A stretch of 64,000 nt of DNA from the NCBI RefSeq assembly GCF_001439695.1, contig NZ_JYLL01000004.1:186001-250000 (forward strand). The letters are read 5' to 3'. Both the position numbers and the translations under genes were made by a program. Below the pieces are notes generated by a model, which made no database searches, was not told the DNA's origin, and saw nothing but the letters and a program-made list of their open reading frames with translations. Of this stretch, positions 17,429 through 25,607 are shown one piece after another; within the stretch, counting starts at the first letter, position 1; the number at the start of each line of letters is the position of its first letter. Source of the stretch: Pseudomonas veronii. GTDB taxonomy: Bacteria; Pseudomonadota; Gammaproteobacteria; Pseudomonadales; Pseudomonadaceae.

Positions 17429-18477
17429 TCGATTCGGCCAGCGACGTTACGGTGCCCCGGCATAGCGTTGCCCATTCGCTGTGCAGCCATCAGGCGATGG
17501 TCCTGCGGCGCCAGGTCATAGCGACGACGAAACGCGCGGGTAAACGCCGATGCGCTGTTAAAGCCCAGGCTGTAGGCGATCTCAATCACCTGGCGGTCCG
17601 GATAGCGCACCAGTTCGTCCGCGGCTTCACGCAGGCGGCAGTTGAGGATGTAGCGACCCAACCCTCCCTCATGCTGGAACAGACGGTAGAGCGTGGCGCG
17701 AGGCAGCTGCATGGCCATCAGCACGTACTCTGGCGTCAGCCAGGGTTGATACAGGTTGTTTTGCACATAACGCCTGGCTTTATCGAACATCGCACTGCGC
17801 GCCGCCGCCCGCACGTGCCCACCCAGCTTGGCCTGTTTCGAGAAGGCCGCGAGCATGAGTTGAACGGCAGTATCGAATGTCGACGCGGCCTCGGCGCTGC
17901 TGATAACCGGCAGTTTTCTGGAAAACGCCTCGACGTGCTCGATCATCAATTGGGTCATAGGCGTCGTATTCTCGAAGACACGCCCGTGGATCGACTCGGC
18001 ATGCGGCAGCGCCGCTTCCACCACCGGGCGCGAGACAAAGAAGGTCAATACGCGGCAACGCCCCCGGCTCATTTTGATCGGCTGGTTCATGTCCATGGCA
18101 ACGATGCTCGCCCTGGCGGACGCGCCATGTTCCTGGGGGCCGCCTCGAATGGACTCCATTGCGCCCTGGGTGAAGACCTGGAAAACATAGTCCCGGACCT
18201 TGTCGGTAGAGATGCGCGCAATCGAACGGTCGAGCAACAAGGCGTCGCTTGAGCAGTCGGTGAAGACGCGATCAGCCAATTTGTAGCGGTCAATGCTCGC
18301 GTTGAAGGGCGTGGTGGTTGCGTGGGATGTAGGCAGGACGTCGATGACGTGTCCGACCCGATCACGCCAGGCCAGCAGTTGGTTGGCAACCGGCTCGGCG
18401 CTGACCTCGAAGTGATCATGGGCGTGCCTGGAGCCGACGTGTTTAGGGGCGCATATGAGTGAGGCTGGTTTGTTCAT
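17422..18477 (-). CDS. AraC-family transcriptional regulator with N-terminal ligand domain
   Basis: A 351-aa AraC-type regulator. The first 200 residues resemble the AraC-binding-like domain found in FeaR/OruR-type proteins, and the C-terminal hundred residues carry the two helix-turn-helices (TPEYVLMAMQLPRATLYRLF and VIEIAYSLGFNSASAFTRAF). The start is ATG 18477; an in-frame start 63 bp upstream would run through the dyad at 18504-18522. It is convergent with the MHS transporter, which it may regulate. It also faces the T6SS promoter region across 638 bp. Confidence 0.88.
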   Translation of the reverse strand: MNKPASLICAPKHVGSRHAHDHFEVSAEPVANQLLAWRDRVGHVIDVLPTSHATTTPFNASIDRYKLADRVFTDCSSDALLLDRSIARISTDKVRDYVFQVFTQGAMESIRGGPQEHGASARASIVAMDMNQPIKMSRGRCRVLTFFVSRPVVEAALPHAESIHGRVFENTTPMTQLMIEHVEAFSRKLPVISSAEAASTFDTAVQLMLAAFSKQAKLGGHVRAAARSAMFDKARRYVQNNLYQPWLTPEYVLMAMQLPRATLYRLFQHEGGLGRYILNCRLREAADELVRYPDRQVIEIAYSLGFNSASAFTRAFRRRYDLAPQDHRLMAAQRMGNAMPGHRNVAGRIDQ

Positions 18478-18503
18478 GGATTCACTACAACCCGGAAAGC
18501 CTA

Positions 18504-18522
18504 TGTTCACGCCCCGTGAACA
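18504..18522. promoter_or_regulatory. Perfect inverted repeat upstream of the second AraC gene
   Basis: TGTTCACG (18504-18511) and CGTGAACA (18515-18522) are perfect complements separated by CCC, 27 bp before the AraC start codon. The short spacer and position suit an autoregulatory operator or a leader hairpin. The half-site shares TGTTCAC with the 17-nt T6SS repeat. Confidence 0.45.
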
Positions 18523-18887
18523 GGCGTTGCATCTTCCCACTGTACGTCCGTGCTGCCTAGCGGCAGCCAGTCAGAATGGGTTGTTGTGCTCCTTATAACC
18601 GGTTTCTCCATGAAAGTAATGACAATCCCTCTTGTATCCAACTTGTTGCGCACTTTCTGGCGGCGGCAAGAGCCGGGCAGGGCGCCTGAAAATAATTGAA
18701 AAGTTGCAACGCAGGGTCAAGCCATCTGCAAGGCGCTTGATAGATTGACGCGAATTCGAATTTGACAGCGTTTATGTGTTTCCACGCTGTGAACGCGTGC
18801 GCTTGTTTCTCAAGCAAAGTGCGCTGGGTATTGGCCTTGTTATTTTCGGCGCGATGATCTGAACGGGTACGTTAAACCGGCGAGTAC

Positions 18888-18904
18888 TTCAGGTGTTCAC
18901 CCGA
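18888..18904 (+). repeat. 17-nt repeat, copy 1 (upstream of tssA)
   Basis: TTCAGGTGTTCACCCGA occurs here, 211 bp before the tssA start, and identically at 22786-22802 before hcp. The core GGTG-TT-CACC is a short dyad. This suggests a shared regulatory element for the two transcription units. Confidence 0.6.
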
Positions 18905-19115
18905 TGGCCCCGGCGCCTTGGCTGACACATGCTTGTCCGACGGTTCAACGCGCGGGGCTTTGGCTTGGCGGATTACAGCCGCGGTGGGCGGAATATCAGG
19001 CCCTGGATCAATCAATGAAGATCGTCACCGCTGCATAAATCAACCCGGCATCGGCGGCGATTTTTTTTACGCGGCAACGATGTATCAAACAACCTATTGA
19101 AGTAAGGAGTAACGG

Positions 19116-20666
19116 ATGAGTTGCCTCGACCGGGAAGTCGGTTCGTTTGCGATCAGTTTGACTCATCCTGCTGGCGTTAATCCTCGGGAAGGGCTGGCTT
19201 TTTCCCTCGCGCAAATCGAAGTGGATAAATTGAACAATATCCACGCCGAGTCCGGAGTGGATTGGCAGAAAGTCGCCGATGCCTGTGTAAAAGTGCTGCG
19301 AGAAGAGGGCAAGGACTTTAACGCCGCGGTCTGGTTGTTATGTGCCTGGACCACCCTGCAAGGCATTTCCGGCCTGGCGACCGGCGTGCATATAGTGCGC
19401 GAAATGCTCGAGTTGTATTGGGAGACCCTGACCCCGCCGCCGGCTCGATTGCGTGCCCGGCGCAACCAGGCCGAGTGGATGCTCGAGTGGCTCGCCGTAA
19501 AACTTGAAGCCAACTTCGAAGCGGTGCCCGGGGAACAATTGGCGCAGTTGCTCGAAGACTGGGACGCCATCGATCGCCATTGGCGCGACCGGGACGCCGA
19601 CGGCCCGAGTTTTTTTGCGTTGCGTCGTCGCCTATCGCAGTTGCCTGTGCAAGCGGGTGTCGAGCCAATAGCGGTGACGGCGGAAGAGATTCCAGCGGCA
19701 GTCGATGCGCCTACAGCGCTCCCGACGCCGGTTGCGCACGCCCCTTCGGCGCCGCTCCCGGCCCTTGTGCCGGCTCCGCCATTGGGCCGTCTTGAGAGCG
19801 ATGAAGCCATCGAGAACGCGGTCAATAGCGTGTTTGCCTCGCTTGCACCGCTGCTGGGGTTTTGCCTGGAGTCTCGGGCGACCTTGCCGTTGCTGTTTCG
19901 CCTCAATCGCCAATTGGCGTGGACGACCCTGGAGCAGGTCCCTCCTGCGCAAGGCTACACGACACGCGTGCCGCCGCCTTCGGACGCGGAACTCGAAAGT
20001 TTCAGCCGCTTGCAGAGTGTTGGCGAGCCGCTGGACATCGTGCGTTTTTGCGAAGGTCGGTTACCAAGTTATCCGTGCTGGCTGGACCTCAATCGGGCCA
20101 GTCATGCCGCGCTCTTGAGGCTCGGTTCGGCGGCGCAGGCCGGTGCTGCCAGCCTGGCCCTGGAAACCCGTCATTTTCTGGCGCGCCTGCCGGCGCTGGT
20201 CGAGTTGACATTCGCCGACGGCCAGCCGTTCGCCGACGGCGCGACCCGCAGTTGGCTCGAAGGTTTGGCTCCGGCGGCCGGCAGCGGCGCCACGGATGGG
20301 CTGCAAACGCTGATCGATGAAGTCGCGCGTGATGCCGCCGAAGGCCGTTTGAACGAAGCGTTGGCGCGTTTGCAGGTCGCCGTGCGAGAGGCCGGCAGCG
20401 GCCGCGAGCGGTTTCGCCTGCGCGCTGCCCAATGCCATCTGCTACAGCGTTTCGACCCGCGCGCGCAGTTGGGTGTTGCCTTGGATGTGTTGCTCCAGGA
20501 AGCGACGGAGCAGGGCCTCGATCGTTGGGAGCCGGAGCTGGTCCGGCCGTTGTTGGAGTTGGCACTGGCACATGACGACGGCGGTTCGAGAGCGCTGTGG
20601 GCGCAACAGTTGGCGGCAATGGATTTGCCGGCGTTCTGGCGTTTGGCCAGCCCGCCGGCAAGTTGA
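19116..20666 (+). CDS. tssA: T6SS protein TssA (ImpA N-terminal domain)
   Basis: TssA caps or primes polymerisation of the T6SS sheath at the baseplate. The ImpA_N domain is at about residues 10-115 (FNAAVWLLCAWTTLQGISGL, LELYWETLTPPPARLRARRN). A Pro/Ala-rich linker (about 185-230) follows, then a C-terminal VasJ-like region. At 516 aa this is the long TssA form. AAGGAG lies 6 nt before ATG 19116. It is the first gene of the T6SS operon, so the main promoter should lie in the preceding 638 bp. Confidence 0.9.
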   Translation: MSCLDREVGSFAISLTHPAGVNPREGLAFSLAQIEVDKLNNIHAESGVDWQKVADACVKVLREEGKDFNAAVWLLCAWTTLQGISGLATGVHIVREMLELYWETLTPPPARLRARRNQAEWMLEWLAVKLEANFEAVPGEQLAQLLEDWDAIDRHWRDRDADGPSFFALRRRLSQLPVQAGVEPIAVTAEEIPAAVDAPTALPTPVAHAPSAPLPALVPAPPLGRLESDEAIENAVNSVFASLAPLLGFCLESRATLPLLFRLNRQLAWTTLEQVPPAQGYTTRVPPPSDAELESFSRLQSVGEPLDIVRFCEGRLPSYPCWLDLNRASHAALLRLGSAAQAGAASLALETRHFLARLPALVELTFADGQPFADGATRSWLEGLAPAAGSGATDGLQTLIDEVARDAAEGRLNEALARLQVAVREAGSGRERFRLRAAQCHLLQRFDPRAQLGVALDVLLQEATEQGLDRWEPELVRPLLELALAHDDGGSRALWAQQLAAMDLPAFWRLASPPAS

Positions 20667-20764
20667 ATGGGCAACAGGCAATACCTGGCAGGCGTGTGCA
20701 TATCCATGCCATGAGTTTTCTAACGGCTGCGTTGAGCGAGTCCGGTAAACAGGAGTGAGATTTA

Positions 20765-21262
20765 ATGGCTAGTGAAGGTTCGGTCGCGCCTAAAGAGCGC
20801 GTCAATATTGTTTACAGCTCTGACACCGGCGGCGCGCAGGAACAGGTCGAGCTGCCGCTCAAGCAACTGGTGATCGGCGACTTCACCTTGCGTGAAGACG
20901 ACACGCCGGTTGAAGACCTCAAACCGATCCGCGTCGACAAAGACAACTTCACCGATGTGCTCAAGGGCCAGAACCTGAGCCTGCAGTTGGCGGTGCCCAA
21001 TCATCTGGCGGAAAACGCGCCGGAGGACGAGCAGATCCCGGTCTCGCTGACCTTCCAGTCCATTCGCGATTTTGAGCCGGATGCCATCGTGGCCCAGGTT
21101 CCCGAGTTGCAGCAACTGATCGCCCTGCGGGATTCGCTCAAGGCCTTGAAAGGGCCGATGGGTAACTTGCCGGAGTTTCGCAAGCAGCTGCAGGCCCTGA
21201 TGAACGATGACGGGGCCCGCGAGCGTTTGCTCTCGGAACTTGGCGTAAAGGACAAGGAATAA
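20765..21262 (+). CDS. tssB: T6SS contractile sheath small subunit TssB (VipA)
   Basis: A 165-aa VipA-family protein, which with TssC forms the contractile sheath. Family features are the N-terminal RVNIVYSSDTGGAQEQVELPLK, the central LSLTFQSIRDFEPDAIVAQV-like segment near residues 95-115 and the helical C-terminus LRDSLKALKGPMGN. The gene starts 98 bp after tssA and ends 3 bp before tssC, the usual tight pairing. Confidence 0.96.
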   Translation: MASEGSVAPKERVNIVYSSDTGGAQEQVELPLKQLVIGDFTLREDDTPVEDLKPIRVDKDNFTDVLKGQNLSLQLAVPNHLAENAPEDEQIPVSLTFQSIRDFEPDAIVAQVPELQQLIALRDSLKALKGPMGNLPEFRKQLQALMNDDGARERLLSELGVKDKE

Positions 21263-21265
21263 CCC

Positions 21266-22750
21266 ATGAGCGAAGAAAAGAGTCAGGCAGCGAGCACGAC
21301 CGGCCAGGCGGTCGAGTCGGTTTCCCTGTTGGATCAGTTGGTGGAAGCGACGCGCGTCAAGCCGGGCGACGAGGCGTATGCCGTCACCCGTCAGGGCCTC
21401 GAAGCGTTTGTCACCGAACTGCTCGAGCCGGCCCGGCAGGCCGAGAAGGTCAGCGCCGGGTTGATCGACGACATGATCGCCACGCTGGATGCCAAGCTGT
21501 GCCGGCAGGTCGACGCGATCATTCACCACCAGCAGTTCCAGAAGCTGGAGTCGTCCTGGCGCTCGCTGAAGTTTCTGGTCGACCGCACGGATTTTCGCGA
21601 GAACAACAAGCTGGAAATCCTCAGCGTGTCCAAAGAGAAGCTGCTCGAAGATTTCGAGGATGCGCCGGAGATCACCCGTTCGGGTCTGTACAAGGCGGTG
21701 TACACCGCCGAGTTCGGCCAGTTCGGCGGCCAGCCGTTCGGCTCGATCATCGGTAACTACGAGTTCAACCCCGGCCCGCAGGACATGAAGTTGCTGCAGT
21801 CGGTCGCCGCGATTTCGGCGATGTCCCACACGCCCTTCATCGCCGCGGCCGGACCACAGTTCTTCGGCATCGACAGCTTTGCCGACCTGCCCAACCTCAA
21901 GGATCTGCAAGCCGTCTTCGAGGGGCCGCAGTTCACCAAATGGAATGCCTTTCGTGAAAGCGACGACGCGCGTTTCGTTGGCCTGACATTGCCGCACTTC
22001 CTGCTGCGCACGCCCTATGGCGAAGACACGGTCCCCGCCAAGACGTTCCGCTACAACGAGAACGTCGGTGGCGGCAACCAGGACTTCCTGTGGGGCAACG
22101 CTGCGTTTGCCTTTGCCAGTCGCCTGTCCGACAGCTTTGCCCAGTACCGCTGGTGCGCCAACGTCATTGGTCCACAGGGCGGCGGCACCGTCGGTGATTT
22201 GCCGATCTACAACTACGAGGCCATGGGCGAAACCCAGACCAAGATCCCGACCGAAGTGCTTATTTCCGAGCGCCGCGAGTTCGAGCTGGCCGAGCAGGGG
22301 TTTATCGCGCTGACCATGCGCAAGAACACCGATAACGCGGCGTTCTTCTCCGCCAACTCGTGCCAGAAGCCCAAGTTCTTCGGCAATGACAAAGAAGGCA
22401 AGGAAGCCGAGCTGAACTACAAGCTGGGCACCCAACTGCCGTACATCTTTGTGGTCAGTCGCCTGGCCCATTACATCAAGGTCATCCAGCGCGAAAACAT
22501 CGGCACCTGGAAAGAGCGTGGCGACCTGGAGTCCGAACTCAACACCTGGATTCGCCAGTACGTGGCCGACATGGATAACCCCGCCGCCGGTGTGCGTAGC
22601 CGTCGCCCACTGCGTCAGGCGGAGATTACCGTCAGCGACGTCGAAGGCGATCCAGGCTGGTACCGCGTCGGTTTGAAAGTCCGTCCGCACTTCAAGTACA
22701 TGGGCGCGTCTTTCACGCTGTCGCTGGTGGGCAAGCTCGACAAGAGCTGA
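21266..22750 (+). CDS. tssC: T6SS contractile sheath large subunit TssC (VipB)
   Basis: A 494-aa VipB-family sheath protein. Characteristic stretches include SSWRSLKFLVDRTDFREN near residue 93, GQPFGSIIGNYEF, the ISAMSHTPFIAAAGPQFFG core and the C-terminal AEITVSDVEGDPGWYRVGLK. It assembles with TssB around the Hcp tube, and its N-terminal helices are the ClpV recognition site in the assembled sheath family. Full length. A strong hairpin starts 10 bp after the stop codon. Confidence 0.97.
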   Translation: MSEEKSQAASTTGQAVESVSLLDQLVEATRVKPGDEAYAVTRQGLEAFVTELLEPARQAEKVSAGLIDDMIATLDAKLCRQVDAIIHHQQFQKLESSWRSLKFLVDRTDFRENNKLEILSVSKEKLLEDFEDAPEITRSGLYKAVYTAEFGQFGGQPFGSIIGNYEFNPGPQDMKLLQSVAAISAMSHTPFIAAAGPQFFGIDSFADLPNLKDLQAVFEGPQFTKWNAFRESDDARFVGLTLPHFLLRTPYGEDTVPAKTFRYNENVGGGNQDFLWGNAAFAFASRLSDSFAQYRWCANVIGPQGGGTVGDLPIYNYEAMGETQTKIPTEVLISERREFELAEQGFIALTMRKNTDNAAFFSANSCQKPKFFGNDKEGKEAELNYKLGTQLPYIFVVSRLAHYIKVIQRENIGTWKERGDLESELNTWIRQYVADMDNPAAGVRSRRPLRQAEITVSDVEGDPGWYRVGLKVRPHFKYMGASFTLSLVGKLDKS

Positions 22751-22760
22751 TCGGTAGCGC

Positions 22761-22788
22761 GAATGGGCAACGCCGCCGTTGCCCATTC
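22761..22788 (+). terminator. Strong 12-bp hairpin between tssC and hcp
   Basis: GAATGGGCAACG (22761-22772) pairs perfectly with CGTTGCCCATTC (22777-22788) around a CCGC loop. No T-run follows, so instead of a classic terminator it may stabilise the upstream mRNA or attenuate read-through before hcp. Its 3' end overlaps the second copy of the 17-nt repeat. Confidence 0.55.
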
Positions 22789-22802
22789 AGGTGTTCACCC
22801 GA
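22786..22802 (+). repeat. 17-nt repeat, copy 2 (upstream of hcp)
   Basis: Identical to 18888-18904. It lies 107 bp upstream of the hcp start codon, directly after the hairpin, and may mark a separate hcp promoter or operator. Confidence 0.6.
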
Positions 22803-22909
22803 GGGTCATTGCCTCGGCGTTTCCATAAGATGGATTCAACGCAGCGAGACAGGGCCAGAGGCGCTGATCGATGCCTGAAAACTCACTGATTAAACCCGGA
22901 GTACACGTT

Positions 22910-23398
22910 ATGCCAATGCCATGCTACTTGAGTATCGAAGGCCAGAACCAAGGCAAGATCGAAGGTTCCAGCACGGTTACCGGTCATGAAGGAAAGATCC
23001 TTGTTCAGGCCGTCGAACACCTGATCGATATTCCCAAGAACCCGCAGACCGGACTGCCTGCCGGCAAGCGTGTCCACCAGGGCATGACCCTGACCAAGGA
23101 AATCGATAAGTCTTCTCCAAAGCTGCTGCAAGCCCTGACTTCCGGCGAGCAGCTCAAGTCTGTTGTGTTGGAGTTCTATCGGATCTCGCCTAAAGGCACC
23201 GAAGAAAAGTACTACACCATCACCCTGAGCAATGCCGTGCTCGTTTCGGCCCGCACCTGGGTGCCGAACGTGTTGAGCCCTGAGTTCAAGCAAATGGGCC
23301 ATATGGAAGACATCGGCATCACCTACGAAAAAATCGTCTGGACCTGGGTGCCGGACGGTATCGAAGCCGAAGACTCGTGGTTGGCGCCAAAAGCGTAA
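22910..23398 (+). CDS. hcp: T6SS tube protein Hcp (TssD)
   Basis: A 162-aa Hcp-family protein whose hexamers stack into the inner tube expelled by the sheath. The family N-terminus MPMPCYLSIEGQNQGKIEG is placed by ATG 22910 with CGGAG upstream; an in-frame ATG 39 bp earlier has no support. Other family marks are the GKRVHQGMTLTKEIDKSSP loop region and the C-terminal ITYEKIVWTW. It is flanked by a hairpin before and a terminator after, which suggests its mRNA is made in excess over the neighbouring structural genes. Confidence 0.96.
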   Translation: MPMPCYLSIEGQNQGKIEGSSTVTGHEGKILVQAVEHLIDIPKNPQTGLPAGKRVHQGMTLTKEIDKSSPKLLQALTSGEQLKSVVLEFYRISPKGTEEKYYTITLSNAVLVSARTWVPNVLSPEFKQMGHMEDIGITYEKIVWTWVPDGIEAEDSWLAPKA

Positions 23399-23419
23399 GC
23401 CAGGCTCGACAGTTCAATG

Positions 23420-23451
23420 CCGCCCTGGTCCAGGGCGGTGTTCTTGTTATT
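23420..23451 (+). terminator. Rho-independent terminator after hcp
   Basis: CCGCCCT (23420-23426) and AGGGCGG (23432-23438) form a 7-bp GC stem with a 5-nt loop, followed by TGTTCTTGTTATT. It lies 22 bp after the hcp stop. A leaky terminator here would set hcp levels above those of tssE and later genes. Confidence 0.65.
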
Positions 23452-23468
23452 GCAGAAGGTACACCGCG

Positions 23469-23888
23469 TTGAGAGAAAAGCGATTGCTGGAGCGCATCAC
23501 AAGCCTGCAGGCCGAAACCGGTCGCACGCACCTGACCCAGGCTGAAGTGTTGACGCAGTCGATCGTCCAGCATCTGCAACGCATTTTGAATACCCGGCGC
23601 GGCAGCGTGCCGATCGACGCCGAGTTTGGCGTACCCGACTTCACCAATCTGGCCGGTTCGTTTGCGACCGGCGAGACCACGCAAATAATCGAGAACATGA
23701 CGCGCATGATCGCCCGCTACGAGCCTCGCTTGAAATCGCCGCGCATCCTGGTCGCCGAAGGTGCCCAGGAAGTGTTGTCGCTGAGTTTCAGTCTTGAGGG
23801 CGTGGTGTCGATCGACGATCGGGACATTCCTATTCACCTGGCAACGCGCGTGTCTTCGGACGGTCGCGTGTCCCTGGCGATGCACTAA
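23469..23888 (+). CDS. tssE: T6SS baseplate protein TssE (gp25-like)
   Basis: A 139-aa gp25-like lysozyme-fold baseplate wedge protein. The family core is present: LTQSIVQHLQRILNTRRGSV, DAEFGVPDFTNL, then LKSPRILVAE. Translation probably begins at TTG 23469, with AGAAGG about 9 nt upstream; no ATG or GTG fits better. It is followed 3 bp later by tssF. Confidence 0.92.
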   Translation: MREKRLLERITSLQAETGRTHLTQAEVLTQSIVQHLQRILNTRRGSVPIDAEFGVPDFTNLAGSFATGETTQIIENMTRMIARYEPRLKSPRILVAEGAQEVLSLSFSLEGVVSIDDRDIPIHLATRVSSDGRVSLAMH

Positions 23889-23891
23889 GTC

Positions 23892-25607
23892 ATGCTCAAC
23901 AGCCATTATCAAAGTGAACTCAACCAACTGCGGCGTCTGGCCGATGAGTTTGCCCGCCGCAACCCGGCCCTGGCGCCGCTGCTGGGGGTGGACTCGGCCA
24001 ATGACCCGGACGTCGAACGCTTGCTCGAAGGCGTGGCGTTTCTCACCGGGATGGTTCGCCAACGGTTGGACGACGAGTTTCCCGAGTTCATTCAAGAGTT
24101 GGCGCAGCTGCTCTATCCCCATTACCTGCAACCGTTGCCCTGCCTGACGCTGCTGCAATTTCAGCCGCGCACGGCATTGCAGGAGGTTACGCGTATCGAG
24201 CCCGGCTGCGAAATTGCCTCGGTGCCGGTCGATGGCCAGCGCGTGCGCTTCAGCAGCACCGCGGCGGTCGACCTGGAACCGTTGCAACTGCTCGGCAGCC
24301 GCTGGGACGGCGGCGCCGGTGAAGAGCGCAGCCTGGTCCTGGACTTCGCTTTTACCACCGCCGACCCGAATAGCTGGCTGGCCGACAGCCTGCGTTTCTA
24401 TCTGGGGGATGGCCTGGTCGATGGCTCCAAGTTATTGCGTCTGTTGCAGCTCAACCTGCGCGAGATTCGCATCTCTGCGCAAGAGCAGCCCATGACGGTA
24501 TTGCCGGCCAGCCATTTGCGTGGCCTGGGATTCGATGCGAGCAACACCTTGCTGCCGTTTCCCGATACCGCGCACCCGGCCTATCGGTGCCTGCAGGAAT
24601 ACTTCGCGCTGCCCGAGAAATTCCTGTTTATCGAGCTTCGCGGCTTCAAACAGTGGCGAGCCAGAGGCGCCGACGGGCGCTTCAGCGTGCGCCTGATGTT
24701 CGAGAATCTGCCGGACTGGACACCGAACCTGTCGGTCAACAGTTTTTTGCTGGGGGTGACGCCGGCGATCAATCTGTTCGCCCAGGACGCGCACCCGCTG
24801 CGCATCGACCACAAGCAAGTCGACTATCGCATCCAGCCTGCCGACCATGGCCAACGCATGAGCATGCGGATTCATTCGGTGCTCAAGGTCAGTGCTTATT
24901 CCGCTGGAGGCGGGGAGCGGCTGCTGGAGCCGTTCAATACCTTCTCGCAGCGCGACACCTATAACCTGCGCATCCGCGCCTCGAGCATCGATGCCCAAGG
25001 TTATGACCACTATCTGAGCCTGCCCTACAGCGAAGGCAAAGTGCCGGGCGAGATGACCTTGTCCATCGGCTTGCTCTGCACCAATGGCAAGCTGCCGGAA
25101 AGCCTGCGCCTGGGGGATTTGAACCAGCCCACCGACAACACGCCGCCCAGGGTCGAGTTCAAGAGCATCCGTGGCATCACACCGTGCCAGCCGCCCAAGT
25201 TCGACGACAAGTTGCTGTGGCGCATGCTCTCGCAGCTCAATGCCAACCACTTCCGCCTGGCCGATCGCGACTACCTGCGCGGGCTGCTCGCGCTGTATCT
25301 GCCGAGCGTCGGCGAAGGGGCCCAGGACGCCAACCAGCGGCGCATCGATGCCATCGAAAAAGTCACCGTCAGCCACGAGCGGCGTTTTATTCGCGGGCTG
25401 CCGATCGAAGGCAGTGTGGTCCGGGTCGAGTGCCGGGGCGACTATTTCCTCAGCCCCGGCAATTTCTACCTGTTCGGTTGTGTGCTGGATGAGTTTTTCG
25501 CCGGCTGTACGGCCATCAACAGCTTTACCGCCTTCACGCTGTTCGACAGCGTCAACCACGAGACCTTGAAATGGCCAGCGAAGATCGGGCACCAACGCCT
25601 GTTGTGA
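23892..25607 (+). CDS. tssF: T6SS baseplate protein TssF (VasA)
   Basis: A 571-aa TssF-family baseplate wedge subunit. The N-terminus YQSELNQLRRLADEFARRNP and the segment FPEFIQELAQLLYPHYLQP are diagnostic, and FFALPEKFLFIELRGF-like and RGITPCQPP motifs occur further on. It forms a 2:1 complex with TssG. The 3' end overlaps tssG by 37 bp, implying coupled translation. Confidence 0.96.
   Translation: MLNSHYQSELNQLRRLADEFARRNPALAPLLGVDSANDPDVERLLEGVAFLTGMVRQRLDDEFPEFIQELAQLLYPHYLQPLPCLTLLQFQPRTALQEVTRIEPGCEIASVPVDGQRVRFSSTAAVDLEPLQLLGSRWDGGAGEERSLVLDFAFTTADPNSWLADSLRFYLGDGLVDGSKLLRLLQLNLREIRISAQEQPMTVLPASHLRGLGFDASNTLLPFPDTAHPAYRCLQEYFALPEKFLFIELRGFKQWRARGADGRFSVRLMFENLPDWTPNLSVNSFLLGVTPAINLFAQDAHPLRIDHKQVDYRIQPADHGQRMSMRIHSVLKVSAYSAGGGERLLEPFNTFSQRDTYNLRIRASSIDAQGYDHYLSLPYSEGKVPGEMTLSIGLLCTNGKLPESLRLGDLNQPTDNTPPRVEFKSIRGITPCQPPKFDDKLLWRMLSQLNANHFRLADRDYLRGLLALYLPSVGEGAQDANQRRIDAIEKVTVSHERRFIRGLPIEGSVVRVECRGDYFLSPGNFYLFGCVLDEFFAGCTAINSFTAFTLFDSVNHETLKWPAKIGHQRLL

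Larger units (their letters stand above)
18478..19115. other. 638-bp control region between an AraC gene and the T6SS operon
   Basis: No gene is supported here. It contains the perfect dyad at 18504-18522, a 7-bp inverted repeat ACAGCGT/ACGCTGT (18765-18771 and 18784-18790), a KOPS octamer at 18675 and one copy of the 17-nt repeat (18888-18904). The part near 18690-18860 is more AT-rich than its flanks and is the likeliest promoter area for tssA. I found no good sigma-54 site. Confidence 0.5.

Noticed and set aside
16174-18252. 692-codon plus-strand frame across the MHS transporter and the AraC gene
   Set aside because: It runs out of frame through two well-supported genes on opposite strands.
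18593-18817. 74-codon minus-strand frame in the T6SS control region
   Set aside because: AT-rich, no ribosome site, no protein-like pattern; treated as regulatory DNA.
20762-22786. 674-codon minus-strand frame across tssB and tssC
   Set aside because: Mirror frame of two highly conserved sheath genes; no domain recognisable.
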